From NCBI RefSeq assembly GCF_014201875.1, contig NZ_JACHFL010000013.1, positions 1 through 64,000 of the forward strand: 64,000 bases of DNA, read 5' to 3'. The notes under the pieces are model-generated. The model did not search any database, was not told where the DNA came from, and was given only the letters and a program-made list of their open reading frames with translations. This stretch comes from Deinococcus humi (GTDB taxonomy: Bacteria > Deinococcota > Deinococci > Deinococcales > Deinococcaceae). Of the stretch, positions 30,026-41,123 are shown one piece after another (the first letter of the stretch is position 1; every line of letters begins with the position of its first letter). Both the position numbers and the translations under genes were made by a program.

Positions 30026-31366
30026 CTACTTCCCGGGCCGCAGCAACCGCCCACGCGCGGTGTCCTCAAACCTGCCGTTGTGGTAGACCGTCTGTCCCCG
30101 CGACAGCGTCTGGGTCACTCGCCCCCGGTAGTTCTGGCCCCCGAAGGGATTCTGCTTCCAGCGGTCATGCAGATCGGTCAGGGTGAAAGTCTCGTCCAGG
30201 CGCACCAGCGCGAGATCGGCGTCGGCTCCTGCAGTCAGTCGGCCCTTGTTCGGCAGGTTGAAACGTCGGGCGGGGTTCAGGGCGCTCAGGGCGGCGACGG
30301 CTTCCAGCGGCAGGTTGCGCTGGCCGTAACCGTCGGTAAGCAGCACGTTCAGCGTGCTCTGGACCCCGCTGATCCCGCCCCACAGGGCGAAGAAATCGTC
30401 GCTGATCTTCATGTTCGGCGGCGCAGGAGAATGATCCGAACCCACGATGTCGATGTGTCCGCTCAGCAATTCGGCCCACAGGTCGTCCTGCACGGCCCCC
30501 GAACGCAGCGGCGGCGCGCATTTCAGGGCCGCGCCCACGCGCTCCACGTCCTCGTCGGTGAAGTGCAGGTAGTGGGGGCAGGTCTCGATGGTCACGTCCA
30601 CGCCGCGCTGTTTCGCTTCAAAGGCCAGGGCCACGGCCCGCCCGCTGCTCATGTGGACGAGATGCAGCGCCGCCCCGGTTTCCTCGGCGAACAGCAGGGC
30701 GCGGGTCACGGCCTCCAGCTCGGCCAGCACGGGGCGGCTGTTCAGGTAGTCGCGCACCCCCCTGTGGCCGCCGGCGCGCACCTGTTCGGTCAGGCCGCGC
30801 GTCAGCTCGTTGCTCTCGGCATGGGTGCCGACGGGCAGGCCGTGACGTCTGGCTGTTCGCATGCCCTCCAGCAGCGTCAGGTCATCGGCCGCCGGAAACT
30901 CATCCAGACCGCTGTGACTCATGAACGCCTTGAAGGCAACCACGCCGGCCTCGGCCAGTTCGTCCAGGCGATCCAGGTTGGCCGGCGTCAATCCGCCCCA
31001 CAGCCCGAAATCCACCAGCGACTTCTGCTCGCCGATCTGGCGTTTGGCGTCGAATTCAGCGCGCCCCAGCACCGGGGGTGAGGAGTTGAGAGGCATGTCC
31101 AGAAATGACGTGCCCCCGCCTGCCGCCAGCGCCCGTGAACCGGTCTCGAAGCCTTCCCAGTGGGTACGGCCCGGCTCGTTGAAGTGGACGTGTGCGTCCA
31201 CCACGCCGGGGAAGACGTGCAGGCCGGAGGCGTCGAGGGCCTGGCCACCTGTCGTGATCTCCTGGGAGACTTCCACGATCTGGCCGCCGCTGATGCCCAG
31301 GTCAGCGCGGCGTAGCTCTTGGGGCGTGACGAGGGTGCCGCCGCGCACGATCAGGTCAAAGCTCAT
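30026..31366 (-). CDS. allB: Allantoinase
   Basis: 446 aa amidohydrolase that opens allantoin to allantoate. Metal ligands are seen in [12 protein letters not shown] (His-x-His), in the later His of TCPHYLHF, in VHMSSG, and in [10 protein letters not shown] (Asp). The carboxylated-lysine segment is GVVAFKAFM. Its ATG overlaps the stop of the allantoate amidohydrolase gene by 4 bases, so the two are translationally coupled. Confidence 0.95.
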   Translation of the reverse strand: MSFDLIVRGGTLVTPQELRRADLGISGGQIVEVSQEITTGGQALDASGLHVFPGVVDAHVHFNEPGRTHWEGFETGSRALAAGGGTSFLDMPLNSSPPVLGRAEFDAKRQIGEQKSLVDFGLWGGLTPANLDRLDELAEAGVVAFKAFMSHSGLDEFPAADDLTLLEGMRTARRHGLPVGTHAESNELTRGLTEQVRAGGHRGVRDYLNSRPVLAELEAVTRALLFAEETGAALHLVHMSSGRAVALAFEAKQRGVDVTIETCPHYLHFTDEDVERVGAALKCAPPLRSGAVQDDLWAELLSGHIDIVGSDHSPAPPNMKISDDFFALWGGISGVQSTLNVLLTDGYGQRNLPLEAVAALSALNPARRFNLPNKGRLTAGADADLALVRLDETFTLTDLHDRWKQNPFGGQNYRGRVTQTLSRGQTVYHNGRFEDTARGRLLRPGK

Positions 31367-32643
31367 GCGTTCTCTGCGGCCAGCAGATGCAGGAACCGCA
31401 CACCCAGGCGCAGGGCATCGGCCACATCCTCTTCCAGGACCAGTTCGTCGGGGTGATGGCTCAGCGCATTGGGCGAGCGCACGAACAGCATGGCCGCCCT
31501 CATGTGCGCGGCCATGACCATGGCGTCGTGCCCCGCGCCGCTGACCAGTTCGGGGTGCGGCAGGCCCTCCGCTGTGGCGGCGCGGTGCAGCAGGGCCTTG
31601 AAGGCGTCGGACATCGGGGTGGCCTGCTCCTCCATCTTGTGGGTGATGGTCACGGTCACGCCGCGCTCCACCGCCGCTGCGTTTGCGGTGTTCAGCAGCT
31701 GCTCGAAGGCCTTCAATCGCACCTCGTCCCGTGCGTGGCGGATATCCAGCGTGCAATACGCCTCGCCGGGGATCACGTTGATCGCGCCGGGCCGGGCCTG
31801 CATCACGCCCACGGTGGCCACCAGGCCGGGGGTGGCGCGCGCCAGGTCCTCGGCGGCCACGGCGAAGCGGGCGGCGGCGGCCAGCGCGTCGCGGCGCAGG
31901 TTCATAGGGGTGGTCCCGGCGTGCGAGGCCTGGCCCATAAACTCCAGGATCACGCGGTTCTGACCGGCGATGCCCTCCACCACGCCCAGCGACACGCCCG
32001 CGTCCTGCAAGACCGGCCCCTGTTCGGCGTGAATCTCAAAGTAGCCCAGCGCCCGTCCCCTGAACTGCGCCTCGCCAATCTCGTCCACATTCAGGCCGTA
32101 GTCGCGGATGGCGTCGCGCACGCTCTGGCCTGCCGCGTCGCGCAGTTCCAGCATGGCGTCCACCGTTCCCACCAGCGCCCGGCTGCCGATAAAGGGAACG
32201 CCGTAACGGACCCCCTCCTCCTCCGAGAAACCCACCACTTCCACCGCGTAGGGCAGCGGCTGGCCGCCTTCTTCCTGAAGAGAACGGACGGCTTCCAGCA
32301 TGGCGTAACCCATCACCACGCCCAGAATGCCGTCGTAGGCGCCCGCATTCGGCACCGTGTCCAGATGGGAGCCGAGATACAGCGTCGGGGCGTCCGGTGT
32401 CGGGCCGGCCAGGCGCGAGCGCAGGTTTCCGACGGCGTCTATAGAGGTGGTCATGCCCAGCGCGTCGGCCCACCTCGTCAGGTACGCGTGCACCTGCCGT
32501 GTGGTGGCGCACAGGAAGGGGCGGTTGATCTCACCCTCTACCTCGGTGTGGCAGGCCAGCGCGGCGCAGGCGTCCATGATCTTGTGGCTCAGGGCCTGAA
32601 TCGTCTCATCGGACAGGGAAGCGGGGCGCGAATCGGCGGTCAT
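31363..32643 (-). CDS. allC: Allantoate amidohydrolase (M20 family)
   Basis: 426 aa. Hydrolyses allantoate to ureidoglycine, ammonia and CO2. Of the M20 / N-carbamoyl-L-amino acid hydrolase group: YLGSHLDTVPNAG (His, Asp), FSEEEGVRYG (catalytic and metal Glu), EIHAEQGPVL (His), GQASHAGTTPM, and the late SGAGHDAM. The relatives ureidoglycolate amidohydrolase and beta-ureidopropionase share the fold; the adjacent allB and allE decide for allantoate. Coupled on both sides by 4-base overlaps. Confidence 0.9.
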   Translation of the reverse strand: MTADSRPASLSDETIQALSHKIMDACAALACHTEVEGEINRPFLCATTRQVHAYLTRWADALGMTTSIDAVGNLRSRLAGPTPDAPTLYLGSHLDTVPNAGAYDGILGVVMGYAMLEAVRSLQEEGGQPLPYAVEVVGFSEEEGVRYGVPFIGSRALVGTVDAMLELRDAAGQSVRDAIRDYGLNVDEIGEAQFRGRALGYFEIHAEQGPVLQDAGVSLGVVEGIAGQNRVILEFMGQASHAGTTPMNLRRDALAAAARFAVAAEDLARATPGLVATVGVMQARPGAINVIPGEAYCTLDIRHARDEVRLKAFEQLLNTANAAAVERGVTVTITHKMEEQATPMSDAFKALLHRAATAEGLPHPELVSGAGHDAMVMAAHMRAAMLFVRSPNALSHHPDELVLEEDVADALRLGVRFLHLLAAENA

Positions 32644-34049
32644 AGGGTGGCCTCCTGGGGCTGGAGAGGGGATTTCTGCAAGAGTTGCGCGGCACGTGGA
32701 AAATACTCGGGACAGATGGGGGCGAGAACCAGAGAGTCGAGGAGCCGGGCCTGTGCGGTGTGGTCGCCAGCCAGAGCGCGACGCTCCGTGAGGTAGCGGT
32801 CAGCCGTCAATTTATCGCCGCCTTCCAGGTCCGCCCCGCAGTTCAGCCATTGCCACAACTGCGCGCGGGCGAGTTCGGCGGTGGCGGTGTCCTCGATGCG
32901 TCCGTCCCGAACCACCACGCCGCGTCCGTCGTACCACGCCTCGAACACGGCCAGTGCCAGGCCGATGGTGTCTTGCACGACGTTCAGGGGCAGTGGGCGC
33001 GGCGCGGGCAGAGCGAGCAGGCGCTCGTGGGTGCGCTCGGCGGATTCGGCCGGCAGCCGGTGCGGCGTGCTTCCGCCGAAAGCTTCACGCACGGCGTCCA
33101 GCAGCTCCGGCAGTCCGGCCCAGGCCGCCACGAAGCCCTGGGCGGCTTCCCGCGTCTTGTCGGCGCGTACGGCGTCCAGCGTGACCTGCGGGTTCTGTGC
33201 GTCCGGCGCGACGGCAGCGCTGCCCCCGATGGCCTGCGCGCCGCGGGCCTGGCAGACGCGCACCAGCGCCTCGGCGTAGGCGCGCATGGCGTCCAGCTCC
33301 ATCGTCAGGTCATGGCGCGGCGGCATGGCGCCACGCTGCAGGCCCACGCGCTTGGTCAGGCTGAACACGTAGTCCCAGCGCCCGGCATTCAACCCGAAGG
33401 CCCGCCCGTGTAGCGCGAACAGCAGGGCGTCGGCGTGCAGGCAGGCGGCGTAGGTCTCGATCTGCACGCACACCTTCACGGCATTCCTCTCCAGCCCTAG
33501 GTGCTGCTCGGCCAGCGCCAGCGCGTCGTCCCACAGCTGCGCTTCCTGCACGGTTTCCAATTTGGGCACGTAGATGTGGATGGGCCTTTCGGGCCGCGCG
33601 GCCAGGATGACGCCCAGATCGCAGAGGGCGGCGATGGCGGGACCTCCGTCATGCAGCGTTTCGGGAGCGAGGTGTTCTTCCACCGCATACAGCGCGCGGG
33701 GTCGGGCCAGCAGAGGCTTGTCGCTCCTAGCGGCCGTCTCCAGCGCGTCATATGCCGCCTGCACGTTCTTTGACGTGGGTGCGAAGGTGTCGTCGAAATC
33801 CAGCACCAGCGCGTCGGCGTCCGAGTTCAGCGCGGTGTTCAGGGCCGCCAGATCGGAGGCCTCCACGATCAGTTCCACGCGCCTGTTCGCCAGATCGCCG
33901 GGCAGCGCGGCGGCCTGATACGGCGGGGGCGCGGCGGGCGCAGGCTGACCCGCCGCGTCCAGCGCTTCCCAGCGCGATCTGAGCTGGCGGTGCAGGGCGG
34001 CCACCAGTTCCTGCGCGGCGGGCCTGATTTTGAGCGGGGGTGCAGTCAT
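32640..34049 (-). CDS. Divergent malate-synthase-like enzyme
   Basis: 469 aa, GGAGG before the ATG, overlapping allC by 4 bases. Alignment by eye with the aceB product in the same operon shows conserved active-site pieces: the Arg of LLARPRALY, the Glu of VQIETYAA, the Asp of LNAGRWDYVFS and the Asp of IEDTATAELARAQLWQW. The substrate-loop region that reads GHDGTWVAHPG in true malate synthase A is GFVAAWAGLPE here, so the acyl or oxoacid specificity may differ. It probably condenses glyoxylate with acetyl-CoA or a related thioester. Confidence 0.8.
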   Translation of the reverse strand: MTAPPLKIRPAAQELVAALHRQLRSRWEALDAAGQPAPAAPPPYQAAALPGDLANRRVELIVEASDLAALNTALNSDADALVLDFDDTFAPTSKNVQAAYDALETAARSDKPLLARPRALYAVEEHLAPETLHDGGPAIAALCDLGVILAARPERPIHIYVPKLETVQEAQLWDDALALAEQHLGLERNAVKVCVQIETYAACLHADALLFALHGRAFGLNAGRWDYVFSLTKRVGLQRGAMPPRHDLTMELDAMRAYAEALVRVCQARGAQAIGGSAAVAPDAQNPQVTLDAVRADKTREAAQGFVAAWAGLPELLDAVREAFGGSTPHRLPAESAERTHERLLALPAPRPLPLNVVQDTIGLALAVFEAWYDGRGVVVRDGRIEDTATAELARAQLWQWLNCGADLEGGDKLTADRYLTERRALAGDHTAQARLLDSLVLAPICPEYFPRAAQLLQKSPLQPQEATL

Positions 34050-34154
34050 GGGCGAACCTCCAGAAGCCACTGAGCCATTGCTTACTTAGACATCTATCTA
34101 TCGAACCGCAAAAAGAGGCGTCCACCTGGGCGTGGAAGCCTCCGGTCTGCCGAA

Positions 34155-34973
34155 CTACGTCGTCCAGCCCAGCCGAGCCGAGATGGCCTGTGAGGCCGCG
34201 TTCATCCGCGTGTAGAAGGCCGGAACCTGTGACTTGTCGAAGCGCGAGGTCGGTGCGGAGACGCTCAGTGAGGCCACCACCTGCCGGGTGTGGTCGCGCA
34301 GCGGGGTGGCCATGCAGCGCACGCCAATCTCGCGTTCCTCGTCGTCGAGCGCGTAACCCTGCGCCCGCACGTTCTGAAGTTCCTGGAGATACGGTTCCAG
34401 CGCCGTGATGGAATTGGGGGTAAAGGCCGCGTAGGGCTGTTCACCCAGCCGCTGTTCCACGTCAGCGTCGCTCTGCCAGGCCAGCAGCACCTTACCCACG
34501 CCGGAGCAGTTCAGCGGCGTGCCCGCGCCCAGTTGCGCGAACATCCTCACGAGCTGGCGGCCTTCTACCTGATGGATGTACACCGCCTCGCTGCCGCGCA
34601 ACACCGCCAGATTGACCGTCTCGCCCAGATCGTTGACCAGGGCCTGCATCTCGGTCTGGGCCGCGCCCACCAGGGTGTTGCGTCCGGCGAAGGCCGCGCC
34701 CACCTGGTAAGCCCGCACGCCCACGCTGAACAGCCCGCTACGCTCCTCCCATTCCACGAAGCCACTCTGGCGCAGTGTTTCCAGCAGGCGGTAGGTCGTG
34801 CTGGCCGACAGTCCCGCGGCCTTGGCCACCTGCGTCAGCGAGGCCTGACCCAGCTCGGCCAGCGAGGTCAGCACTGTCAGCCCGCGTTCCAGCGTGCGGA
34901 CGCTGCCCGCGTCACCCGTGCGGGCGCGGCCTGTCTTCTGACGGGTGCTGGAGGAAGAGGTCATGTCGGCCAT
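34155..34973 (-). CDS. IclR family transcriptional regulator
   Basis: 272 aa. N-terminal winged helix (SVRTLERGLTVLTSLAELG, recognition helix region LSASTTYRLLETL) followed by the IclR effector domain with GTPLNCSGVGKVLLA and DDEEREIGVRCMATP, whose Cys and Gly-rich loops bind small organic acids such as glyoxylate or allantoin breakdown products. It starts 3 bases after the aceB stop, so it is transcribed with the genes it probably controls. The ATG at 34964 is an alternative start; neither has a strong ribosome-binding site. Confidence 0.92.
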   Translation of the reverse strand: MADMTSSSSTRQKTGRARTGDAGSVRTLERGLTVLTSLAELGQASLTQVAKAAGLSASTTYRLLETLRQSGFVEWEERSGLFSVGVRAYQVGAAFAGRNTLVGAAQTEMQALVNDLGETVNLAVLRGSEAVYIHQVEGRQLVRMFAQLGAGTPLNCSGVGKVLLAWQSDADVEQRLGEQPYAAFTPNSITALEPYLQELQNVRAQGYALDDEEREIGVRCMATPLRDHTRQVVASLSVSAPTSRFDKSQVPAFYTRMNAASQAISARLGWTT

Positions 34974-34976
34974 AGC

Positions 34977-36542
<1,566 letters not shown>

Positions 36543-36626
36543 GGGGGCTCCTTGAAGAAAAAGGGCGAAAGAGAAGGCAGGGGGCCCGAAGCGTCTGAAG
36601 AGGCACGGTGGCACTGCAGCTCTGAG

Positions 36627-36652
36627 ATTCACTTAACTTCCGTGCAGTGAAT
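36627..36652 (-). promoter_or_regulatory. Likely IclR-type operator
   Basis: Inverted repeat ATTCACT (36627-36633) and AGTGAAT (36646-36652), 12 bases apart, lying just downstream of the aceB -10 box, where a bound protein would block transcription. Confidence 0.5.
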
Positions 36653-36661
36653 TTGATTTTC

Positions 36662-36690
36662 ATTGTACGCAAACTGAACGGGAATGTGAA
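36662..36690 (-). promoter_or_regulatory. Promoter of the aceB operon
   Basis: On the minus strand TTCACA (36685-36690), 17-base spacer, TACAAT (36662-36667); each hexamer matches consensus at five of six positions. Confidence 0.7.
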
Positions 36691-37003
36691 CACCCTGTTT
36701 GCGGCGCGGAGACAGTGCCTGTCTAACTCGGTGCTAGAGGGCATAGTCAGGCCCTACCGAGTGACTGGTGGAGTGTGAAGTGAATAACAGCATTCCGTGA
36801 GGGCACAAGCCCCGCCCACCTTCTTCGCGGACATATACCAATCTCCGATTCCTTTGTCGCAAATTAAGGCCGTTGTCTTGCATCAATCACTGCCTGTGAT
36901 CTTAAATTTTGTAAAGACCACACCAAGGTTAAAACAAGTGCGGCTGAGTGCTTCAGCCATCACTGCCCCGCCGTTCATTAATACACTTCTGTATGGAGGC
37001 ACC
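36691..37003. other. Intergenic region between divergent genes
   Basis: About 310 bases, AT-richer than its surroundings. It holds a small hairpin GGCTGA/TCAGCC near 36943-36959 and the Shine-Dalgarno of the next gene. No gene is seen. Confidence 0.45.
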
Positions 37004-37141
37004 ATGACCCGACTCAAAGGCAATCGCGGCGGCGGCGGCAACATCTGGTTGCTGATCCTCTTGATTCTCATTGTCATTTTCCTGCTGGCGTATTTCCTGT
37101 ACTTGAAACCGCAGGGCATCCTTGATCTTGGATTTATCTGA
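37004..37141 (+). CDS. Small single-pass membrane protein
   Basis: 45 aa with TGGAGG upstream. A basic, Gly-rich N-terminus (MTRLKGNRGGGGN) is followed by one strongly hydrophobic helix (IWLLILLILIVIFLLAYFLY) and a short tail. Orientation should be N-terminus inside. It lies 54 bases before the PRC-barrel gene and may be co-expressed with it. No known family recognised. Confidence 0.7.
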   Translation: MTRLKGNRGGGGNIWLLILLILIVIFLLAYFLYLKPQGILDLGFI

Positions 37142-37195
37142 AGCTTCCCGCGTCCTTTTCCTCTCCGCTATTCACTCCCGCTTGGAGCGTGACCC

Positions 37196-39052
37196 ATGAT
37201 TAAAGGCAAAGACATTCTGGGGCGGCACATTGTTGCCATCGATTCCGGTCAGCGCCTCGACAGTGTGCATGACCTGATCTTCGATCATCAGGCCAATGAG
37301 GTGTTGGGCCTGCTGGTCGACGAGGGCGGCTGGTTCCGTGCCGCCAAGGTCGTGCCCTTCGAGATGGTCCGCTCGATTGGCGAGGACGCCATCATGATCG
37401 ACTCGGCGGACCATGTGACCACCACGCGCGATGATGGCCGGCTGGCCGACGTGCTGGACAGCAAGGTCAGCCTGATCGGCATGACCCTGCTGACCACCGA
37501 CGGGCAGGATCTGGGCAAGATCGCCGATGTGTACTTCGACGAGAAGACTGGCAAGGTCGAGGGCTACGAGGCCACTGGCGGACTGTTCTCTGACCTGAGT
37601 AACGGACGGACGTTTGTGCCTGCGCCCGACGATGTGCAGATCGGTGCCGACACCGCCATTGTGCCGCTGTCGGTGGCCACCGCCATGCAGGAGCAGGAAC
37701 CGGGCGGTCTGAAGGGGGCCTTCAGCAGCGCGGGCGATTCGATTAAGGGCGCGTACGAGAACATTGCCGACGCCACCAAGGAGCGCCAGAAGGAATACGC
37801 CATCGGCAAGACGGCGGGCGGCGACATTACCCTGGACGATGGCACCGTGATCGTCGCCAGGGGCGACACGATCACCAGCGAGCAGGCCGAACTGGCCGAG
37901 CAGCATGGCAAGCTGGGGGCGCTGGCCACCACCGCGACAGGCGGGGCGATCTCGGACGCCTACGGCAACATCTCCGACGCATCCAGGGAGCGTCAGAAGG
38001 AATATGTGATCGGCAAGGCGGCGGGCAATGACCTGCACGCCGACGACGGTTCCACCATCGTGACCAAGGGCCAGATCATCACCGCCGAACAGGCCGAGCG
38101 TGCCGAGCGCGATGGCAAGCTGACGGCACTGGCGACCAACGCCACCGGCGGCGTGATCGTCGCCACGTACGGGGACGCCCGTGGCCGCGTGCAGGGCGGC
38201 CTCGACGACATGCGCGACGCCACCGCCGAGCGTCAGAAGGCCTACGTGGTGGGCAAGACTGCCAGCAGCGACGTGACCACCGACGCAGGCGAAACGATTG
38301 TCTACAAAGACGGCGTGATCACCGCGTATCAGGCCGAACGCGCCGAGCAGACTGGGAAGCTGGGTGCCCTGACCGCTGCCGCGATCTCGGGCAGTGTGCA
38401 GACTGCGCGTGCAGGCAGCGGGGTGGACCCCAGCAGCCCGCAGGCCGCCATCGGGCGCCGCGCCAGAATGGAGGTCCGCAGTCCCGGCGGCAGCCTGGTC
38501 GCGGCGCAGGGCCAGATCGTCACGGCGGCCATCGTGGAACGCGCCCAGCATCTGGGCGTTGAGGATCAGCTGCTGGCGGCCACGGTGGGCCGTCCCTCCC
38601 AGGCCAGCGGTACGGACACCCGCGCCGCCCTGGCTGGTGGGCTGGAGAACGTGTCCAGCGGAGCCAGCAACCTGCTGGACCGCGCCAAGGGCTGGCTCGG
38701 TGAGCGCCGCGAGGACGCCGAGACTGCCCTGGATGAGCGCCAGAAGGCCGCCCAAGAGCAGCGCATCAAGGACGCCCTGGGTCGTCCGGTCAACCGTGTA
38801 ATTCTGGCCCCCGACGACAGCATCATCCTTAACCTGGGCGAGATCGTCACCCACAAGGCCGTGCAACTGGCCACCCAGGGTGACGTGCTCGACATCCTGC
38901 TCGACAGCGTGAGCAAGGAAACGCCGCACATCGATCCATTGGCCAGCCGCCCCGACGAGCATGGACGGGCAGCTCTAGACAGTCAGCCAGACGTGGGTGA
39001 GCACAACACGCCGCTCACTGGTCTGTCTACCGATCCTAAAACGCAGGGCTGA
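37196..39052 (+). CDS. PRC-barrel protein with repeated C-terminal domain
   Basis: 618 aa. Two PRC-barrel domains at about residues 1-75 ([18 protein letters not shown]) and 85-165 ([19 protein letters not shown]). After residue 185 comes a unit of 50-80 residues repeated: [18 protein letters not shown], then [12 protein letters not shown] and [12 protein letters not shown], each followed by a D-x-G-x-x-I-V-x-x-G-x-x-I-T strand pair and an A-E-x-A-E-x-x-GKL helix; weaker copies sit near residues 420 and 520. PRC-barrels bind RNA or partner proteins, and desiccation-linked members occur in Deinococcus. Soluble and highly charged; function unknown. Confidence 0.85.
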   Translation: MIKGKDILGRHIVAIDSGQRLDSVHDLIFDHQANEVLGLLVDEGGWFRAAKVVPFEMVRSIGEDAIMIDSADHVTTTRDDGRLADVLDSKVSLIGMTLLTTDGQDLGKIADVYFDEKTGKVEGYEATGGLFSDLSNGRTFVPAPDDVQIGADTAIVPLSVATAMQEQEPGGLKGAFSSAGDSIKGAYENIADATKERQKEYAIGKTAGGDITLDDGTVIVARGDTITSEQAELAEQHGKLGALATTATGGAISDAYGNISDASRERQKEYVIGKAAGNDLHADDGSTIVTKGQIITAEQAERAERDGKLTALATNATGGVIVATYGDARGRVQGGLDDMRDATAERQKAYVVGKTASSDVTTDAGETIVYKDGVITAYQAERAEQTGKLGALTAAAISGSVQTARAGSGVDPSSPQAAIGRRARMEVRSPGGSLVAAQGQIVTAAIVERAQHLGVEDQLLAATVGRPSQASGTDTRAALAGGLENVSSGASNLLDRAKGWLGERREDAETALDERQKAAQEQRIKDALGRPVNRVILAPDDSIILNLGEIVTHKAVQLATQGDVLDILLDSVSKETPHIDPLASRPDEHGRAALDSQPDVGEHNTPLTGLSTDPKTQG

Positions 39053-39089
39053 TTGATGGCGAACTGAGTCGTCCACTACCCTTCCCAGC

Positions 39090-39116
39090 GCCGCCCCGTC
39101 CCTGCGACGGGGCGGC
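39090..39116 (+). terminator. Hairpin after the PRC-barrel gene
   Basis: Eleven-bp GC-rich stem around the loop CCTGC; only a weak T-rich tail. Confidence 0.65.
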
Positions 39117-39181
39117 GTCTATTCGGTGGGCCACGGCCTGACTTTGCGAGTTCCGGCGCCCTGCCGCCCAGCTGGTGGGCC

Positions 39182-39187
39182 TATGCT
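39182..39187 (+). promoter_or_regulatory. -10 box of leaderless cysK promoter
   Basis: TATGCT ends 7 bases before the ATG at 39195. It contains the upstream in-frame ATG at 39183, which is thereby excluded as the start. Confidence 0.6.
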
Positions 39188-39194
39188 GGCCGAC

Positions 39195-40145
39195 ATGGTT
39201 GAGACGCTGATTGGCAACACGCCGCTGGTGCAACTGGAGCGGGTCACCGAACCTGGCATGGCCGACGTGTTCATCAAACTGGAGGGCCAGAATCCTGGCG
39301 GCAGCATCAAGGACCGCACGGCGCTTGGCCTGATCGAGGACGCCGAACGCAGCGGACGGCTGAAGCCCGGCGGCACCATCGTGGAGCCCACCAGCGGCAA
39401 CACGGGGGTGGGTCTGGCACAGGTGGCGGCTGCCAAGGGGTACAAACTGATCCTGTGCATGCCCGCCCAAATGAGCGAGGAGCGCAAGCGCACGCTCAGG
39501 GCCTACGGTGCGGAACTGGTCCTGACCGATCCTGAGCGCCGCATGCTGGCCGCCATCGAGGAGGCGGGGCGCATCTCGGAGGAAACCGGGGCTGTGGTCA
39601 TGGGCCAGTTCACCAACCCTGCCAATCCCGCCGTCCATGAGCGGACCACCGGGCCGGAACTGTGGAAACAGATGGACGGACGCATTGACGCTTTCGTGTA
39701 CGGCACTGGCACGGGGGGCACGATCAGCGGGGTGGGGAGGTTCCTCAAGGCCCATAATCCTGCCCTGCAAGTGATTGCGGTGGAACCCGCGCGCAGCAAT
39801 GTCCTCAGTGGTGGTGAGCGCGGCGAGCACGGGTTTCAAGGCATGGGACCAGGCTTCATCCCCGACAACCTGGACCGCAGCATTATCGACGACGTGATCA
39901 CCGTCTGGGAGGAGGATGCCTACCCCCTGGCCCGCCGTCTGGCGCAGGAGGAGGGCGTCTTTGTAGGCATGAGCAGCGGAGCCAATGCCTGGGCCTCCCT
40001 GCTGGTGGCCCGCCAGCTGGGCGCCGGCAAGCGCGTCGTGACCATCGCTTGCGACACCGGGGCACGTTACCTGACCACCGCGCTGTTCAGCGACGAAACC
40101 GGAACACCGCCGGGCTACCGGCCGTACTCGCGTGAGCGTGTCTGA
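39195..40145 (+). CDS. cysK: O-acetylserine sulfhydrylase (cysteine synthase A)
   Basis: 316 aa PLP enzyme making cysteine from O-acetylserine and sulfide. MVETLIGNTPLV is the canonical N-terminus; the PLP lysine is in NPGGSIKDRTA, the substrate loop is EPTSGNTGVGLA, and the phosphate-binding loop is GTGTGGTISGVG. The last part, FVGMSSGANAWAS, fits CysK. I start at 39195 because it matches the family and sits 7 bases from a -10 box. Standalone gene. Confidence 0.94.
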   Translation: MVETLIGNTPLVQLERVTEPGMADVFIKLEGQNPGGSIKDRTALGLIEDAERSGRLKPGGTIVEPTSGNTGVGLAQVAAAKGYKLILCMPAQMSEERKRTLRAYGAELVLTDPERRMLAAIEEAGRISEETGAVVMGQFTNPANPAVHERTTGPELWKQMDGRIDAFVYGTGTGGTISGVGRFLKAHNPALQVIAVEPARSNVLSGGERGEHGFQGMGPGFIPDNLDRSIIDDVITVWEEDAYPLARRLAQEEGVFVGMSSGANAWASLLVARQLGAGKRVVTIACDTGARYLTTALFSDETGTPPGYRPYSRERV

Positions 40146-40191
40146 ATCGGGAGTGGTTGCCTTACCAGCTCATAGCCGTATGGGCCCACTG

Positions 40192-40224
40192 AAGGGAGGC
40201 GAACTGTAAAGGTTCGCCTCCCTT
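40192..40224. terminator. Hairpin between convergent genes
   Basis: Perfect 13-bp stem (40192-40204 with 40212-40224) and 7-base loop, downstream of cysK and of the DUF4142 gene; no strong T-run. Confidence 0.65.
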
Positions 40225-40297
40225 CCCCTGAAAATGAGCGGAGTGGAATAAAAGCTGAGCCCCTGATAGATCACCAAACAGTTCAGCTCTAATGCGC

Positions 40298-40846
40298 TTA
40301 TCCGCCTGGCAGTCCCTTCGCCATTTCCAAGTGTCCGGCCACCACCGGTTCAATTTTTGCGGCGTAGGCCAGCACTGCGGCATCTTTGCCAATCGTACGG
40401 TAGGTCTTGATCAACATGAGGGTCATGTCGTGTCCAGCCACCTGCACCTTCTTGTATTCGGCATCGAAAGCTGCGCCGGTAAGCGTGGACAGCTTGTTGC
40501 CTTGCAGACGCTGATCGGCCCCCGGCTTGTCGGCCAGTTTGACGCCTTTCTGGGCGGCCAGGGCGTTCAGCTCGTTCTGTGCCTTGGTGTGGTCGTCGAT
40601 CATCATCTGGGCAAAGGCGCGCACATTGGGGTCGCTGCTCTTCTGGAGGGCCAGGCGCGAGGTGGCGATCTCGGTCAGGTTGCTCATGGTGGCTGTTTCC
40701 ATGAACAGCACATCGGTATCGTTGCTGAGCTGGGCGGTGGAGACCGCAGGCGTCATGACCCCCATATCATTGCCGCCCGCCGAGGCAGTGGGCAGCAGCA
40801 GCACGAGACTGGCGAGTAGGGCTGGGGCATGGGTCAGTTTCAACAT
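40298..40846 (-). CDS. DUF4142 domain secreted protein
   Basis: 182 aa, AGGAGA before the ATG. Signal peptide LLASLVLLLPTASA, then a long four-helix-bundle-like DUF4142 domain with FMETATMSNLTEI, ALQKSSDPNVRAFAQMM and DDHTKAQNEL, the conserved Asp-His pair of the family. DUF4142 proteins are periplasmic, ferritin-like in outline and often linked to stress; no activity is known. Transcribed alone. Confidence 0.85.
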   Translation of the reverse strand: MLKLTHAPALLASLVLLLPTASAGGNDMGVMTPAVSTAQLSNDTDVLFMETATMSNLTEIATSRLALQKSSDPNVRAFAQMMIDDHTKAQNELNALAAQKGVKLADKPGADQRLQGNKLSTLTGAAFDAEYKKVQVAGHDMTLMLIKTYRTIGKDAAVLAYAAKIEPVVAGHLEMAKGLPGG

Positions 40847-41123
40847 GTCATTCTCCTGTGAAGCAGTGAAGTGGCGCCGTATCGTCGCCTCTGCTGCATA
40901 GCCTGACGTGTGCACCCTCTGGTTGTCCCCCCACCAGCTAAAGAAACCGGGCGCCGCCTTGAACTGACCTTCGCCCGGCTTTAAGCGAAATTGCAGGCGG
41001 TCTTCACAGGGTGTCTTGGGCTACAGGCCCGCCCCTCTCTAGTTGAGGGAGCAAGGGTAGACCGGAGTGCGTTGCCCTTGCCCAGCTAACATGTCGGCAT
41101 GATTTCCGTCCGTGGAGTGGTGA

